DNA of 64,000 bases from positions 1 through 64,000 of the forward strand of contig NZ_JAOEJU010000020.1 of the NCBI RefSeq assembly GCF_025447595.1. The letters run 5' to 3'. Of the stretch, positions 43,873 to 51,950 are shown one piece after another (within the stretch, counting starts at the first letter, position 1; every line of letters starts with the position of its first letter). This stretch comes from Pseudomonas koreensis. Lineage in GTDB: Bacteria; Pseudomonadota; Gammaproteobacteria; Pseudomonadales; Pseudomonadaceae. The notes under the pieces are model-generated. The model was given only the letters and a program-made list of their open reading frames with translations. It had not been told where the DNA came from and did not search any database. The translations under genes and the position numbers were made by a program.

Positions 43873-45714
43873 TCACAGCCCGTCGAGCATCGCCTTGTTA
43901 CGCACAGCACCCTTGTCGGCGCTGGTCGCCAGCAGGGCGTAGGCCTTGAGAGCGGTGGTCACTTTGCGTGGACGCTGTTCGACCGGTTTCCAGCCTTTCT
44001 TGTCCTGCTCGACCCGGCGTGCCGCCAGTTCTTCGTCGCTGATCAACAGGTTGATCGAGCGGTTCGGGATGTCGATCAGCACCTTGTCGCCGTCCTGTAC
44101 CAGACCGATTGCGCCGCCGGCCGCAGCCTCTGGCGAAGCGTGGCCGATGGACAGACCGGAAGTACCGCCGGAGAAACGGCCGTCGGTCAGCAGGGCGCAG
44201 GCTTTGCCCAGGCCTTTGGATTTCAGGTACGAGGTCGGGTAGAGCATTTCCTGCATGCCCGGGCCGCCTTTCGGGCCTTCGTAGCGAATGATGACGATAT
44301 CGCCTTCCTTCACTTCGTCGGCGAGGATGCCGCGTACGGCGCTGTCCTGGCTTTCGAAGATTTTGGCGTTGCCTTCGAAGACGTGAATCGACTCGTCGAC
44401 ACCGGCGGTTTTCACCACGCAGCCGTCCAGGGCGATGTTGCCGTACAACACGGCCAGGCCGCCTTCTTTCGAATAGGCGTGTTCGAAGCTGCGGATGCAG
44501 CCGTTTTCACGGTCGTCGTCCAGGGTTTCCCAGCGGGTCGACTGGCTGAACGCGGTTTGCGTCGGAATGCCGGCCGGGCCTGCCTTGAAGAAATGATGCA
44601 CGGCTTCATCGTCGGTCTGGGTGATGTCCCACTTGGCGATGGCTTCTTCCATGCTGCGGCTGTGCACGGTCGGCAGGTCGGTGTGCAGCAGGCCGCCACG
44701 GGCCAGCGAACCGAGGATGCTGAAGATGCCGCCGGCACGGTGCACGTCTTCCATGTGGTACTTCTGGATGTTCGGCGCGACCTTGCACAGTTGCGGCACC
44801 TTGCGCGACAGACGATCGATGTCGCGCAGGTCGAAGTCGATCTCTGCTTCCTGGGCGGCGGCCAGCAAGTGCAGGATGGTGTTGGTCGAACCGCCCATGG
44901 CGATGTCGAGCATCATCGCGTTCTCGAACGCCTTGAAGTTGGCGATATTGCGCGGCAGTACCGACTCGTCGTTCTCGCCGTAGTAGCGTTTGCACAGTTC
45001 GACGATGGTGCGGCCGGCCTGCAGGAACAGCTGTTCGCGGTCGCTGTGGGTGGCCAGGGTCGAACCGTTGCCTGGCAGTGCGAGGCCCAGGGCTTCGGTC
45101 AGGCAGTTCATCGAGTTGGCGGTGAACATGCCGGAGCACGAACCGCACGTCGGGCAGGCGCTGCGCTCGTACTCGGCAACCTTCTCGTCAGAAGCGCTGG
45201 AGTCGGCGGCGATCACCATGGCGTCGACGAGGTCGAGACCGTGGCTGGCCAGTTTGGTCTTGCCGGCTTCCATCGGGCCGCCGGAAACGAAGATCACCGG
45301 GATGTTCAGGCGCAGGGCGGCCATCAGCATGCCGGGGGTGATCTTGTCGCAGTTCGAGATGCAGACGATGGCATCGGCGCAGTGGGCGTTGACCATGTAC
45401 TCGACGGAGTCGGCGATGATCTCCCGGCTTGGCAGCGAATAGAGCATGCCGTCGTGGCCCATGGCGATACCGTCATCCACGGCGATGGTGTTGAATTCTT
45501 TCGCAACGCCGCCAGCGCGTTCGATCTCACGGGCAACCAACTGGCCCAGGTCCTTCAGGTGAACGTGGCCCGGTACGAACTGGGTGAAGGAGTTGGCAAT
45601 GGCGATGATCGGCTTCTTGAAGTCGTCATCTTTCATCCCGGTGGCGCGCCACAGTGCGCGGGCGCCGGCCATGTTGCGGCCGTGGGTGGATGTTTTCGAG
45701 CGGTAATCTGGCAT
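43873..45714 (-). CDS. ilvD: Dihydroxy-acid dehydratase
   Basis: 613-aa cytosolic Fe-S enzyme of valine/isoleucine synthesis that dehydrates 2,3-dihydroxy-3-methyl acids. Cluster cysteines are in CISNCDKITPGMLMA and ACPTCGSCSGMFTANSMNCL. A further conserved block, LTDGRFSGGTSGLSIGHASP, lies near residue 520. Full length. The start at 45714 has CCGGAGTGCTCC just upstream. It is preceded on the same strand by a 255-base gap after the MFS gene of the accessory operon, so it has its own promoter. Confidence 0.97.
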   Translation of the reverse strand: MPDYRSKTSTHGRNMAGARALWRATGMKDDDFKKPIIAIANSFTQFVPGHVHLKDLGQLVAREIERAGGVAKEFNTIAVDDGIAMGHDGMLYSLPSREIIADSVEYMVNAHCADAIVCISNCDKITPGMLMAALRLNIPVIFVSGGPMEAGKTKLASHGLDLVDAMVIAADSSASDEKVAEYERSACPTCGSCSGMFTANSMNCLTEALGLALPGNGSTLATHSDREQLFLQAGRTIVELCKRYYGENDESVLPRNIANFKAFENAMMLDIAMGGSTNTILHLLAAAQEAEIDFDLRDIDRLSRKVPQLCKVAPNIQKYHMEDVHRAGGIFSILGSLARGGLLHTDLPTVHSRSMEEAIAKWDITQTDDEAVHHFFKAGPAGIPTQTAFSQSTRWETLDDDRENGCIRSFEHAYSKEGGLAVLYGNIALDGCVVKTAGVDESIHVFEGNAKIFESQDSAVRGILADEVKEGDIVIIRYEGPKGGPGMQEMLYPTSYLKSKGLGKACALLTDGRFSGGTSGLSIGHASPEAAAGGAIGLVQDGDKVLIDIPNRSINLLISDEELAARRVEQDKKGWKPVEQRPRKVTTALKAYALLATSADKGAVRNKAMLDGL

Positions 45715-45969
45715 GGAGCACTCCGGGCGGCTAATCAGGTATCAAAAGGGAGTGAGCTTCTATTGACGTCTGGAACACTCAGAAATGGCCGTGTGTCCTG
45801 ATGTTGCCGATGACGTTGCGGGATCGCCGCTGGTCTCAGCCTGAGCTCATAAACCCGCCGGGGATGAATGGCGATGAATCTCGCGATTCTACACCGCTGG
45901 CGTCAGGAGGGAATGGCGCAAAGCGTTGTTCCAGTGCTGACGAAGCGTGCGGGATGACGACCGGCAGGT
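45715..45969. other. Intergenic region upstream of ilvD
   Basis: 255 bases without a convincing gene. They form the leader and promoter region of ilvD and the 3' flank of the MFS gene. I see no branched-chain leader peptide, no terminator with a T-run and no REP copy. Confidence 0.5.
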
Positions 45970-47187
45970 TTAATCGCTGTCCGGTTGCCCCACCAGATCG
46001 TTGCAACGACTGATCCGCGCGTTCAATGCCAGTGCCACTCCGCTGAGTATCACGAAGCTGTAGCCCAGCGTGGATTGCAGATTGGTCGGGCTCAGGCTGA
46101 TCAAGGCACTGATCAAGCCGCCGCAGATGAAGATAATCGTGCTGCCGGCCGAGGCCGAGGTGCCGGCGTTTTCCGGAAACAGGCTCATGGCCCGGGAGGT
46201 GGCGGCCGGCCGGGCAATGGTGGTGCCGGCGGTGCAGATCAGCATCGGGATCAGCACTGTCGCCGGAGTGAGTGCAAAGCTTGATGACAGGTACAGCATG
46301 GTCACGCCGGCGAACAGGATCAGGCTCAGGCCGACGACCATCTGCTGGCCGCTGTTGATGCGCCTGCTCAACACGCTGGCGAGGATGCCCCCGGTGACGT
46401 AAGCCGCACCGTAGATTAGCAGGATCAACGAAAATTCGTAAGCGGACAGTTGCAGCCGATCCATGAAGATCAGCGGCGAGATCACGATGAATGAAAAGTG
46501 GCAGGCGAATGCAAACGCTGAAATCAACCAGTAACTGACGAAATCGAAATCTCCCAGAACCCGTCGATAGGCCGTGAGGACGTTAGTACGCGTGCCACTG
46601 GCGGTCGGTCGGGTGTTCTCCAGAAACAGCCAGGCCTTGAGCAGCACTGCGGCTGATAATGCGATGAACACCCAGAAGCTGCCGCGCCAGCCCAATGTCG
46701 CCTGAAGAAAGGTGCCTGCCAGCGGCGAAACCGAGATGAAAATCCCGCCGGCGGTCACCATCAGGATCCGCAGGCGATCACGTTCCTCGCCTTCGAACAG
46801 GTCCTGCACCAGCGCCTGTGACAGCACGAAACAACCGCACCCCAGCGCCTGCACCACCCGGAACATCAGAAACAGCGAATAGTCCGAGGTCATCACGCAC
46901 CCGAGGGCGCCGAGCATCGAAACGCTCATGCCGGCGAGCAGCAGGCCTTTGCGCCCGATCACATCCGACAGCGGCCCGATCAGCAACTGGGCGAAGGCGA
47001 TCCCGACGGCGAACAGACTGATCGACAGGGCGATGTCCGCCGGGGTGCGGCGAAAGTGCTCGGCCAGTGCGGGGAATGAAGGAAGCAGGACATCCAGCGG
47101 AAAGACGCCGAGCAATACCATTGCCAGTAACAGGCTGACAGCCCCGCGTCGCTGTCGTCGGGTCACCACAGATTGTCCGTCATCCAT
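45970..47187 (-). CDS. Bcr/CflA-type MFS drug exporter of the peptide operon
   Basis: 405-aa inner-membrane exporter, twelve predicted segments. The MFS loop 2-3 motif is visible (LIGPLSDVIGRKGLLLAGMS) near residue 75. The N-terminus (AMVLLGVFPLDVLLPSFPAL) and RVVQALGCGCFVLSQALV match the Bcr/CflA drug-resistance subfamily. It is the last gene of a four-gene minus-strand unit, starting three bases after the diiron-oxygenase stop. Its expected role is to export the modified product and to confer self-resistance. This is inferred from position. Confidence 0.87.
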   Translation of the reverse strand: MDDGQSVVTRRQRRGAVSLLLAMVLLGVFPLDVLLPSFPALAEHFRRTPADIALSISLFAVGIAFAQLLIGPLSDVIGRKGLLLAGMSVSMLGALGCVMTSDYSLFLMFRVVQALGCGCFVLSQALVQDLFEGEERDRLRILMVTAGGIFISVSPLAGTFLQATLGWRGSFWVFIALSAAVLLKAWLFLENTRPTASGTRTNVLTAYRRVLGDFDFVSYWLISAFAFACHFSFIVISPLIFMDRLQLSAYEFSLILLIYGAAYVTGGILASVLSRRINSGQQMVVGLSLILFAGVTMLYLSSSFALTPATVLIPMLICTAGTTIARPAATSRAMSLFPENAGTSASAGSTIIFICGGLISALISLSPTNLQSTLGYSFVILSGVALALNARISRCNDLVGQPDSD

Positions 47188-47190
47188 CGA

Positions 47191-48135
47191 TCAGTCCTGC
47201 CTTGGCAAAAGTGTCTGGTTTTGGGGCTCATTGAAAAATCCGGCTTTCTTCAGTGCATTCAATGTGGCGAGGCTGCCGACGCGTGCCCGCCGTCGACTGG
47301 CCTGGGTTGTTGTCATCGTGCCGAGGATGTCCGTCACCGTCGTATTTGCAATGCCCGCGCCACAGAGACTTTCCTGCAGCCAGTGCTCATCCACTTCGAA
47401 GAAGATTTCCAGAATGTCGAGCAAGGTCGTCGCGGTGAACGTTCGTTGTCGCGGGCTCAAGTGCAACCAGAGGTAGTGGAACACTTCGGTGAAATAGCGG
47501 CTGTGGCGCGCTTCGTCGGTGAGGTGATCGCGCAACATGTCGTTGACGCCGGAGACGAGACTGTCGCGGCAGACATCCAGCAGTTCGCGGGCAATGATGG
47601 TTTCCGAAACGAAGCCCATAAGAAAGCACGCCAGCGCCCGTTGCTCCTGCCCGGTGCGGGCAATCAGCAGGTTCATCCGGGTGATCCGTCTGGGCATGAC
47701 CGGGCGCCCGTTGATGGCGTAGAGGCTGGCGATCTGCTCCGCCACCTGACTGGAAAACAGGGCGTGATAGCCCTCGTCGGTGTAGAGCTGGAGTGCAGCG
47801 GTTTTCATCGGTGCCGGCACCGCGACCGGCAGTTCCCCGTGGACGATGGTTTCGACGGCGCGATTGACGATCCGGTGTTCGAGCAGTGTGGTGTAGTCGA
47901 GAAAATGCACCAGATGCCGGGCCGTAAGCCGATGCAGCATCGAACGGCCCGCTGCTTCAATGGCCGGGTGGGCCAGGTAGGGCAGGAACGCCGGCGGAAA
48001 CCAGTGCCGGGTCTCCAGTTGTTCCTGCACGTTGTCCGGCAAACGGTAATCGTGAGGACTGGTGCGAACCGAGGCGCGGCTGTTCCAGTCACTCAGGGTG
48101 AACTGAAAGACCGGTGCCGGGGCGAGGGCGCTCAT
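47191..48135 (-). CDS. AurF-like diiron oxygenase
   Basis: 314-aa helical diiron enzyme of the p-aminobenzoate N-oxygenase (AurF) family. All seven ligands expected from AurF can be placed: E86 (LLEHRIV), E121-x2-H124 (DEGYHAL), E178 (SETIIAR), and H204-x3-E208-x2-H211 (DHLTDEARHSRYF). It is therefore likely to be active, as an N-oxygenase or hydroxylase. The start overlaps the SagB-type gene stop as ATGA. AurF relatives act on arylamines or amine carriers; here the adjacent short peptide is the candidate substrate (inference). The family match is strong; the substrate is unknown. Confidence 0.86.
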   Translation of the reverse strand: MSALAPAPVFQFTLSDWNSRASVRTSPHDYRLPDNVQEQLETRHWFPPAFLPYLAHPAIEAAGRSMLHRLTARHLVHFLDYTTLLEHRIVNRAVETIVHGELPVAVPAPMKTAALQLYTDEGYHALFSSQVAEQIASLYAINGRPVMPRRITRMNLLIARTGQEQRALACFLMGFVSETIIARELLDVCRDSLVSGVNDMLRDHLTDEARHSRYFTEVFHYLWLHLSPRQRTFTATTLLDILEIFFEVDEHWLQESLCGAGIANTTVTDILGTMTTTQASRRRARVGSLATLNALKKAGFFNEPQNQTLLPRQD

Positions 48136-49205
48136 GGTTTTGCCTCACGCAGCAGGTCGCGCATTTCCTGACACATCGCCTGACCGTCGCTTTCCCCGCA
48201 ACCGACGAAGAACAAGGGTTGTTCTGCACTTTTTTCGAGCTTCAGCAACGTTTCGACCTGATCGTCGGAAAACGCGCCCGTCAGCCACGTGTTCATGCCC
48301 AGCGCTGTAGCCACCAGTTGGAACGTCTGCGAAAGGTGCCCGGCTTCGACGAACGCCATTCGATAGGCGCGCGAGTGCGGGTATTTCCACCAGAGCCGGT
48401 CGAAGCGGGCGGTGATGAACAGACCCAATGGCAGGTTGTTGATGAAGTGCTGGCCGCCCAACAGGTTGCCAAGCGCGGTGTCGGGCAAGGGGTTGATGAA
48501 GCTCAGGGCGTGTTCGGCAGGGTGATAGTCATACACGCCGGGCGCCAGTCCGTCGACGTTCTGTACAAACACGAACCCGGCACAGGCATTGAGACCGCCG
48601 CCGGAAGGGCTGCTGCGTCGTGCGCTCAGTCCATCGGCGATGCTGTCGTCGCAATCGGCTTCGCGTTCTCGCAGGTAACCGAGTGACAGATAAAGCAAGG
48701 TGCCGACATCGTCCAGCGACACGACGGCGCCGGTGAAGGATCGGCAGGTCTTTCGCCGGGTCAGTGAACCCGACAGGCTGTCTTCGTTCAGTGCCAGCGG
48801 CTCGGGCAGGGCGATGAGTGGGTTCCGACGAGTATCCGCAGGGATTTCGCCAGGCGGTGGAGTGGCAAGCACTGTGTTGCAGTGTTCGAGGTATTGCCTG
48901 GACCATTCCTGTATGTTTCGGGGAGTGTGTTCGCAAGGAATATCCCGAGTCCCTATATGGTAGATCCTGGACAGTTCATCCCAGCCCCAGACAGGCGCTG
49001 AGATTTTTGAAGAAGTCAGTATTCCGGCATTCAATAGCTGTGTGTCTATGATGTTGCTGTTGTCATATGAATCAGGGTCGTGGACAAGTTGCGCCAGTCG
49101 GGAAGAATATTCAAGATCAAGTTCATGTTGAGTATGGTTTTTGTAGTTCCAGACTATCTGGCCGGGCGTTCGTGGCAGTATGAATAAATAAGGGTTTATA
49201 TGCAT
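48132..49205 (-). CDS. SagB/ThcOx-type FMN-dependent dehydrogenase
   Basis: 357-aa nitroreductase-fold enzyme. An N-terminal domain (about 1-125, NPYLFILPRTPGQIVWNYKN) precedes the dehydrogenase. FMN contacts are at RRKTCRSF (150-157) and RRSSPSGGGLNA (196-207), then GLAPGVYDYHPAEHAL. The Lys274-Tyr275 pair in WWKYPHSRAYR matches the catalytic Lys-Tyr of azoline dehydrogenases such as McbC/SagB. FVEAGHLSQTFQLVATALGM and LTGAFSDDQ follow. It has a weak ribosome site at 49205 and lies behind a strong hairpin. No YcaO cyclase is nearby, so azole formation is unlikely; it may oxidise another bond. The 5' third is less GC-rich than the surrounding genes. Confidence 0.88.
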   Translation of the reverse strand: MHINPYLFILPRTPGQIVWNYKNHTQHELDLEYSSRLAQLVHDPDSYDNSNIIDTQLLNAGILTSSKISAPVWGWDELSRIYHIGTRDIPCEHTPRNIQEWSRQYLEHCNTVLATPPPGEIPADTRRNPLIALPEPLALNEDSLSGSLTRRKTCRSFTGAVVSLDDVGTLLYLSLGYLREREADCDDSIADGLSARRSSPSGGGLNACAGFVFVQNVDGLAPGVYDYHPAEHALSFINPLPDTALGNLLGGQHFINNLPLGLFITARFDRLWWKYPHSRAYRMAFVEAGHLSQTFQLVATALGMNTWLTGAFSDDQVETLLKLEKSAEQPLFFVGCGESDGQAMCQEMRDLLREAKP

Positions 49206-49243
49206 GTTGGGGGCGCGCTGCTCTGGATAGATGCTTTATCAGA

Positions 49244-49273
49244 GGCGCTGGGTAGCCGGCTATACCCAGCGCC
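49244..49273 (-). terminator. Stem-loop between the peptide gene and the SagB-type gene
   Basis: GGCGCTGGGTA (49244-49254) pairs perfectly with TACCCAGCGCC (49263-49273); the inner TAGCC/GGCTA bases can extend the stem. No T-run follows on the minus strand. This suits a leaky terminator that lets the peptide be made in excess of its enzymes. Confidence 0.7.
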
Positions 49274-49281
49274 AACCTTAC

Positions 49282-49353
49282 TTAACGGGCTTTAGGTGCG
49301 ACCAGAAAAGCCAGGTTTGCGAGGGTGCGGGATTCCAGAGTAATTGCTTTCAT
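49282..49353 (-). CDS. Putative 23-aa precursor peptide
   Basis: Tiny gene with a full AAGGAG ribosome site seven bases before the ATG. The peptide begins MKAITLESRTL, has a hydrophobic middle (ANLAFLV) and ends APKAR. It has no Cys, Trp or Tyr; Thr5, Ser8 and Thr10 are the only hydroxyl residues. It is the first gene of the minus-strand unit, separated from the SagB-type dehydrogenase by a strong hairpin, an arrangement common for RiPP precursors. The length compares with PqqA (about 23 aa). An overlapping frame (49292-49372, 26 aa) exists but lacks a good ribosome site. It is either a RiPP-type precursor or a regulatory leader peptide. Confidence 0.6.
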   Translation of the reverse strand: MKAITLESRTLANLAFLVAPKAR

Positions 49354-49394
49354 GATTGAACTCCTTGTTCATTGTTGCTTCGTGGTTAGTTGGT

Positions 49395-49411
49395 GTCACC
49401 TTCGTGGTGAC
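49395..49411. promoter_or_regulatory. Dyad near the peptide operon start site
   Basis: GTCACC-TTCGT-GGTGAC, perfect 6-bp arms, directly downstream of the predicted -10. It could be an operator or a 5'-end hairpin of the peptide mRNA. Confidence 0.45.
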
Positions 49412-49417
49412 GACTTA

Positions 49418-49445
49418 ATAATAGTTTGTAATGGATTAATCGCAA
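49418..49445 (-). promoter_or_regulatory. Predicted sigma-70 promoter of the peptide operon
   Basis: Read on the minus strand: TTGCGA (complement of 49440-49445), 16 bases, TATTAT (complement of 49418-49423). It would give a leader of about 60 bases before the peptide ATG. Confidence 0.5.
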
Positions 49446-49596
49446 GCAAATATTAAGTAGGAATAATCCAGTAATTTTGTCGGAGTGATCTTTGGTTGGA
49501 AGTGAGTGTGTAAGTTAAATTTCAGTAAATAAAGTATTCGCGGAAATATCCTGCACGTCGGCAGGACAATAAATGTAGGAAAGCAAAGTTAAAGGC

Positions 49597-49632
49597 AAAA
49601 AAGAAGGGGAACCCGTGGGCTCCCCTTCTTTA
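49597..49632 (-). terminator. Terminator of rlmI
   Basis: GAAGGGGAACCC - GTG - GGGCTCCCCTTC with a single mismatch. On the minus strand a T-run follows (complement of the A-run at 49597-49602), so it ends the rlmI transcript before the accessory operon. Confidence 0.9.
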
Positions 49633-49647
49633 TACGCATCGATCCCG

Positions 49648-50844
49648 TTAGCTGTTCGGCAGCAGGCGGCAGGTAATGCTCTTGATGTAGCGGGTTTCCG
49701 GGATGGCCGGGTGTACCGGGTGATCCGGACCCTGACCGCCGCGCTCCAGCAGCTGGATGTTGCGGTCCAGGTGACGGGCGCTGGTCAGCAGGATGTTCTG
49801 CAGATCGTCTTCCGGCAGGTGCATCGAGCACGAAGCGCTGAACAGGATGCCGTCCTTGGTGAGCAGGCGCATGGCTTGCTCGTTCAGGCGGCGGTAGGCG
49901 CCTTCACCGTTCTTCAGGTCTTTCTTGCGCTTGATGAACGCAGGCGGGTCGGCAACGATCACGTCGAAGCGCTCTTCGCTGGCCTTGAGTTCCTTCAGGG
50001 CTTCGAAGACGTCGCCTTCGATGCAGGTCATCTTGTCGGCGAAGCCGTTGAGTGCGGCGTTACGCTCAACGCCGTCGAGGGCGAAGCCCGATGCGTCGAC
50101 GCAGAACACTTCGCTGGCGCCGAATGCGGCGGCTTGCACGCCCCAGCCACCGATGTAGCTGTACAGGTCCAGCACGCGTTTGCCCTTGGCGTAAGGAGCC
50201 AGGCGCGCGCGGTTCATGCGGTGGTCGTAGAACCAGCCGGTTTTCTGACCTTGAACCACCGGTGCTTCGAATTTCACGCCGTTCTCTTCCAGCGCCACCC
50301 ACTCCGGCACCACGCCGAACACGGTTTCGGTGTAACGCTCGAGGCCTTCGGCATCGCGCGCGGCGGAGTCATTCTTGAACAGGATGCCGCTTGGCTTGAG
50401 CACTTGGGTCAGCGCCGCGATCACGTCATCTTTGTGGGCTTCCATGGTCGCCGAGGCGAGCTGGACCACGAGGATGTCGCCGAAACGGTCGACCACCAGA
50501 CCCGGCAGCAGGTCGGAATCGCCGTAGACCAGACGATAGAACGGCTTGTCGAACAGGCGCTCGCGCAGCGACAGGGCCACGTTCAGGCGATGCACCAGCA
50601 GCGACTTGTCCAGCGGCAGCTTGATGTCGCGCGACAGCAGACGTGCGCAGATCAGGTTGTTCGGGCTCATGGCGACGATGCCCAGTGGCTTGCCGCCGGC
50701 GGCTTCGAGGATCGCCTGGTCGCCGGCCTTGAAGCCGTGCAACGGGGTCGCGGCCACGTCGATTTCGTTACTGTAGACCCACAGGTGACCGGCGCGCAGG
50801 CGACGGTCGGCGTTGGCTTTGAGGCGCAAGCTAGGCAGGGACAT
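49648..50844 (-). CDS. rlmI: 23S rRNA (cytosine-1962-C5) methyltransferase
   Basis: 398-aa cytosolic SAM-dependent methyltransferase that modifies 23S rRNA. The N-terminal PUA domain (LKANADRRLRAGHLWVYSNE) is followed by the RlmI-type fold. The SAM motif is VLDLYSYIGGWGVQAAAFGA near residue 222, then the acidic SAM loop CVDASGFALDGVERNA and the active region VIVADPPAFIKRKKDLKNGE. The catalytic Cys is in FSASCSMHL. Length as in E. coli (396 aa). The start at 50844 is chosen for the MSLPSLRLK N-terminus and the GGAGC site. Confidence 0.94.
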   Translation of the reverse strand: MSLPSLRLKANADRRLRAGHLWVYSNEIDVAATPLHGFKAGDQAILEAAGGKPLGIVAMSPNNLICARLLSRDIKLPLDKSLLVHRLNVALSLRERLFDKPFYRLVYGDSDLLPGLVVDRFGDILVVQLASATMEAHKDDVIAALTQVLKPSGILFKNDSAARDAEGLERYTETVFGVVPEWVALEENGVKFEAPVVQGQKTGWFYDHRMNRARLAPYAKGKRVLDLYSYIGGWGVQAAAFGASEVFCVDASGFALDGVERNAALNGFADKMTCIEGDVFEALKELKASEERFDVIVADPPAFIKRKKDLKNGEGAYRRLNEQAMRLLTKDGILFSASCSMHLPEDDLQNILLTSARHLDRNIQLLERGGQGPDHPVHPAIPETRYIKSITCRLLPNS

Positions 50845-51056
50845 GACGTCGCTCCGGAAAAAAGAGCGGGAGTATACCGTGTTGCGCTGCATGCGGGTTC
50901 GACGCTGGACACGCGGCGCGTCGGTCGGGCCTGCAGATGAATGAAGGCAGAATTTGCCAGATGGTCTTGAATGAAAGTTTCCGCCGATCTGCCCCCGATG
51001 TGTCGTCCGTCGGTTTTTAGAGGTTAGAATCGCCGCCTGTCCCAGAGTGTGTACTT

Positions 51057-51923
51057 ATGTCCCAAGAGCTGACCACCGAACAGATTCAACAGTCCCTGCA
51101 AGGCATCAGCGTGCCCGCGCAGCCGCAGATCATGGTGGATCTGCAAATGGAGCAATACATGCCCGACCCGGACCTGGAGACGATCGCCAAGCTGATCTCC
51201 CAGGATCCCGGCCTGTCCGGCTCGCTGCTGAAAATCGTCAATTCGCCGTATTACGGCCTGAGCAACAAGATCACCTCGATCAAGCGGGCGGTGAACCTGC
51301 TGGGCAGCCGTTCGATCGTCAATCTGATCAACGCCATGTCGATCAAGGGCGAGATGAATGACGACACCATCGTCACCCTCAATCGTTTCTGGGATACCGC
51401 CCAGGATGTGGCCATGACCTGTCTGACCCTGGCCAAGCGCGTCGGCACCGAGGCGAGCGACGAGGCTTACGCTTTGGGCTTGTTCCATGACTGCGGCGTG
51501 CCGCTGATGCTCCAGCGTTTCCCGGATTACATGACGACGCTCGAAAAAGCCTATGCCAATGCGGGTGCCGAGCGTCGGGTGGTGGACACCGAGAACGATG
51601 TCTACAACACCAATCACTCGGTGGTCGGTTACTACACCGCGAAGTCCTGGCGCCTGCCGGAGCACGTCAGCGCGGCCATCGCCAACCATCACAACGCCAT
51701 GGCCATTTTCAGCGACGACACTTCGCGCAACACTCAGATGAAAAACCTGCTGGCGATCCTGAAAATGGCCGAGCACATCTGCGCGTCGTACCGGGTGCTG
51801 GGCAATCAGACCGAAGACTTCGAATGGCAGGCAGTCGGACCGTTGGTACTCGAATACATCGGCCTTTCGGATTACGACTTCGACACCTTGAAGCAGACGA
51901 TCCGCGAACTTGGCGCACACTGA
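51057..51923 (+). CDS. HDOD domain signalling protein
   Basis: 288-aa cytosolic protein consisting of one HDOD domain (residues about 14-215): AQPQIMVDLQMEQYMPDPDL, KLISQDPGLSGSLLKIVNSP, RAVNLLGSRSIVNLINAM and LGLFHDCGVPLML. HDOD domains are relatives of HD phosphohydrolases but usually lack full metal sites and act in signalling scaffolds. It diverges from rlmI, with mutM 27 bases downstream on the same strand. The order HDOD-mutM matches PAO1 (recalled). No partner domain is present. Confidence 0.9.
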   Translation: MSQELTTEQIQQSLQGISVPAQPQIMVDLQMEQYMPDPDLETIAKLISQDPGLSGSLLKIVNSPYYGLSNKITSIKRAVNLLGSRSIVNLINAMSIKGEMNDDTIVTLNRFWDTAQDVAMTCLTLAKRVGTEASDEAYALGLFHDCGVPLMLQRFPDYMTTLEKAYANAGAERRVVDTENDVYNTNHSVVGYYTAKSWRLPEHVSAAIANHHNAMAIFSDDTSRNTQMKNLLAILKMAEHICASYRVLGNQTEDFEWQAVGPLVLEYIGLSDYDFDTLKQTIRELGAH

Positions 51924-51950
51924 TTCAAAAGCTAATGATTCGAGGAACCC

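Larger units (their letters stand above)
49354..49647. other. AT-rich promoter region of the peptide operon
   Basis: About 290 bases, clearly AT-richer than the rest of the window. It holds the predicted peptide promoter, a 17-base dyad and the rlmI terminator. No further gene longer than about 25 codons with a ribosome site is seen. The base composition suggests acquired DNA. Confidence 0.6.

Noticed and set aside
44140..45801. 553-codon plus-strand frame opposite ilvD
   Set aside because: Antisense shadow; ilvD is full length with its Fe-S cysteines.
45801..46013. 70-codon plus-strand frame in the gap upstream of ilvD
   Set aside because: It overlaps the MFS gene 3' end, and I see no ribosome site or conserved-looking sequence.
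48132..49205. SagB-type gene as part of a standard thiazole/oxazole peptide cluster
   Set aside because: No YcaO cyclase or ThiF-like protein is found within the window, and the candidate peptide has no cysteine.
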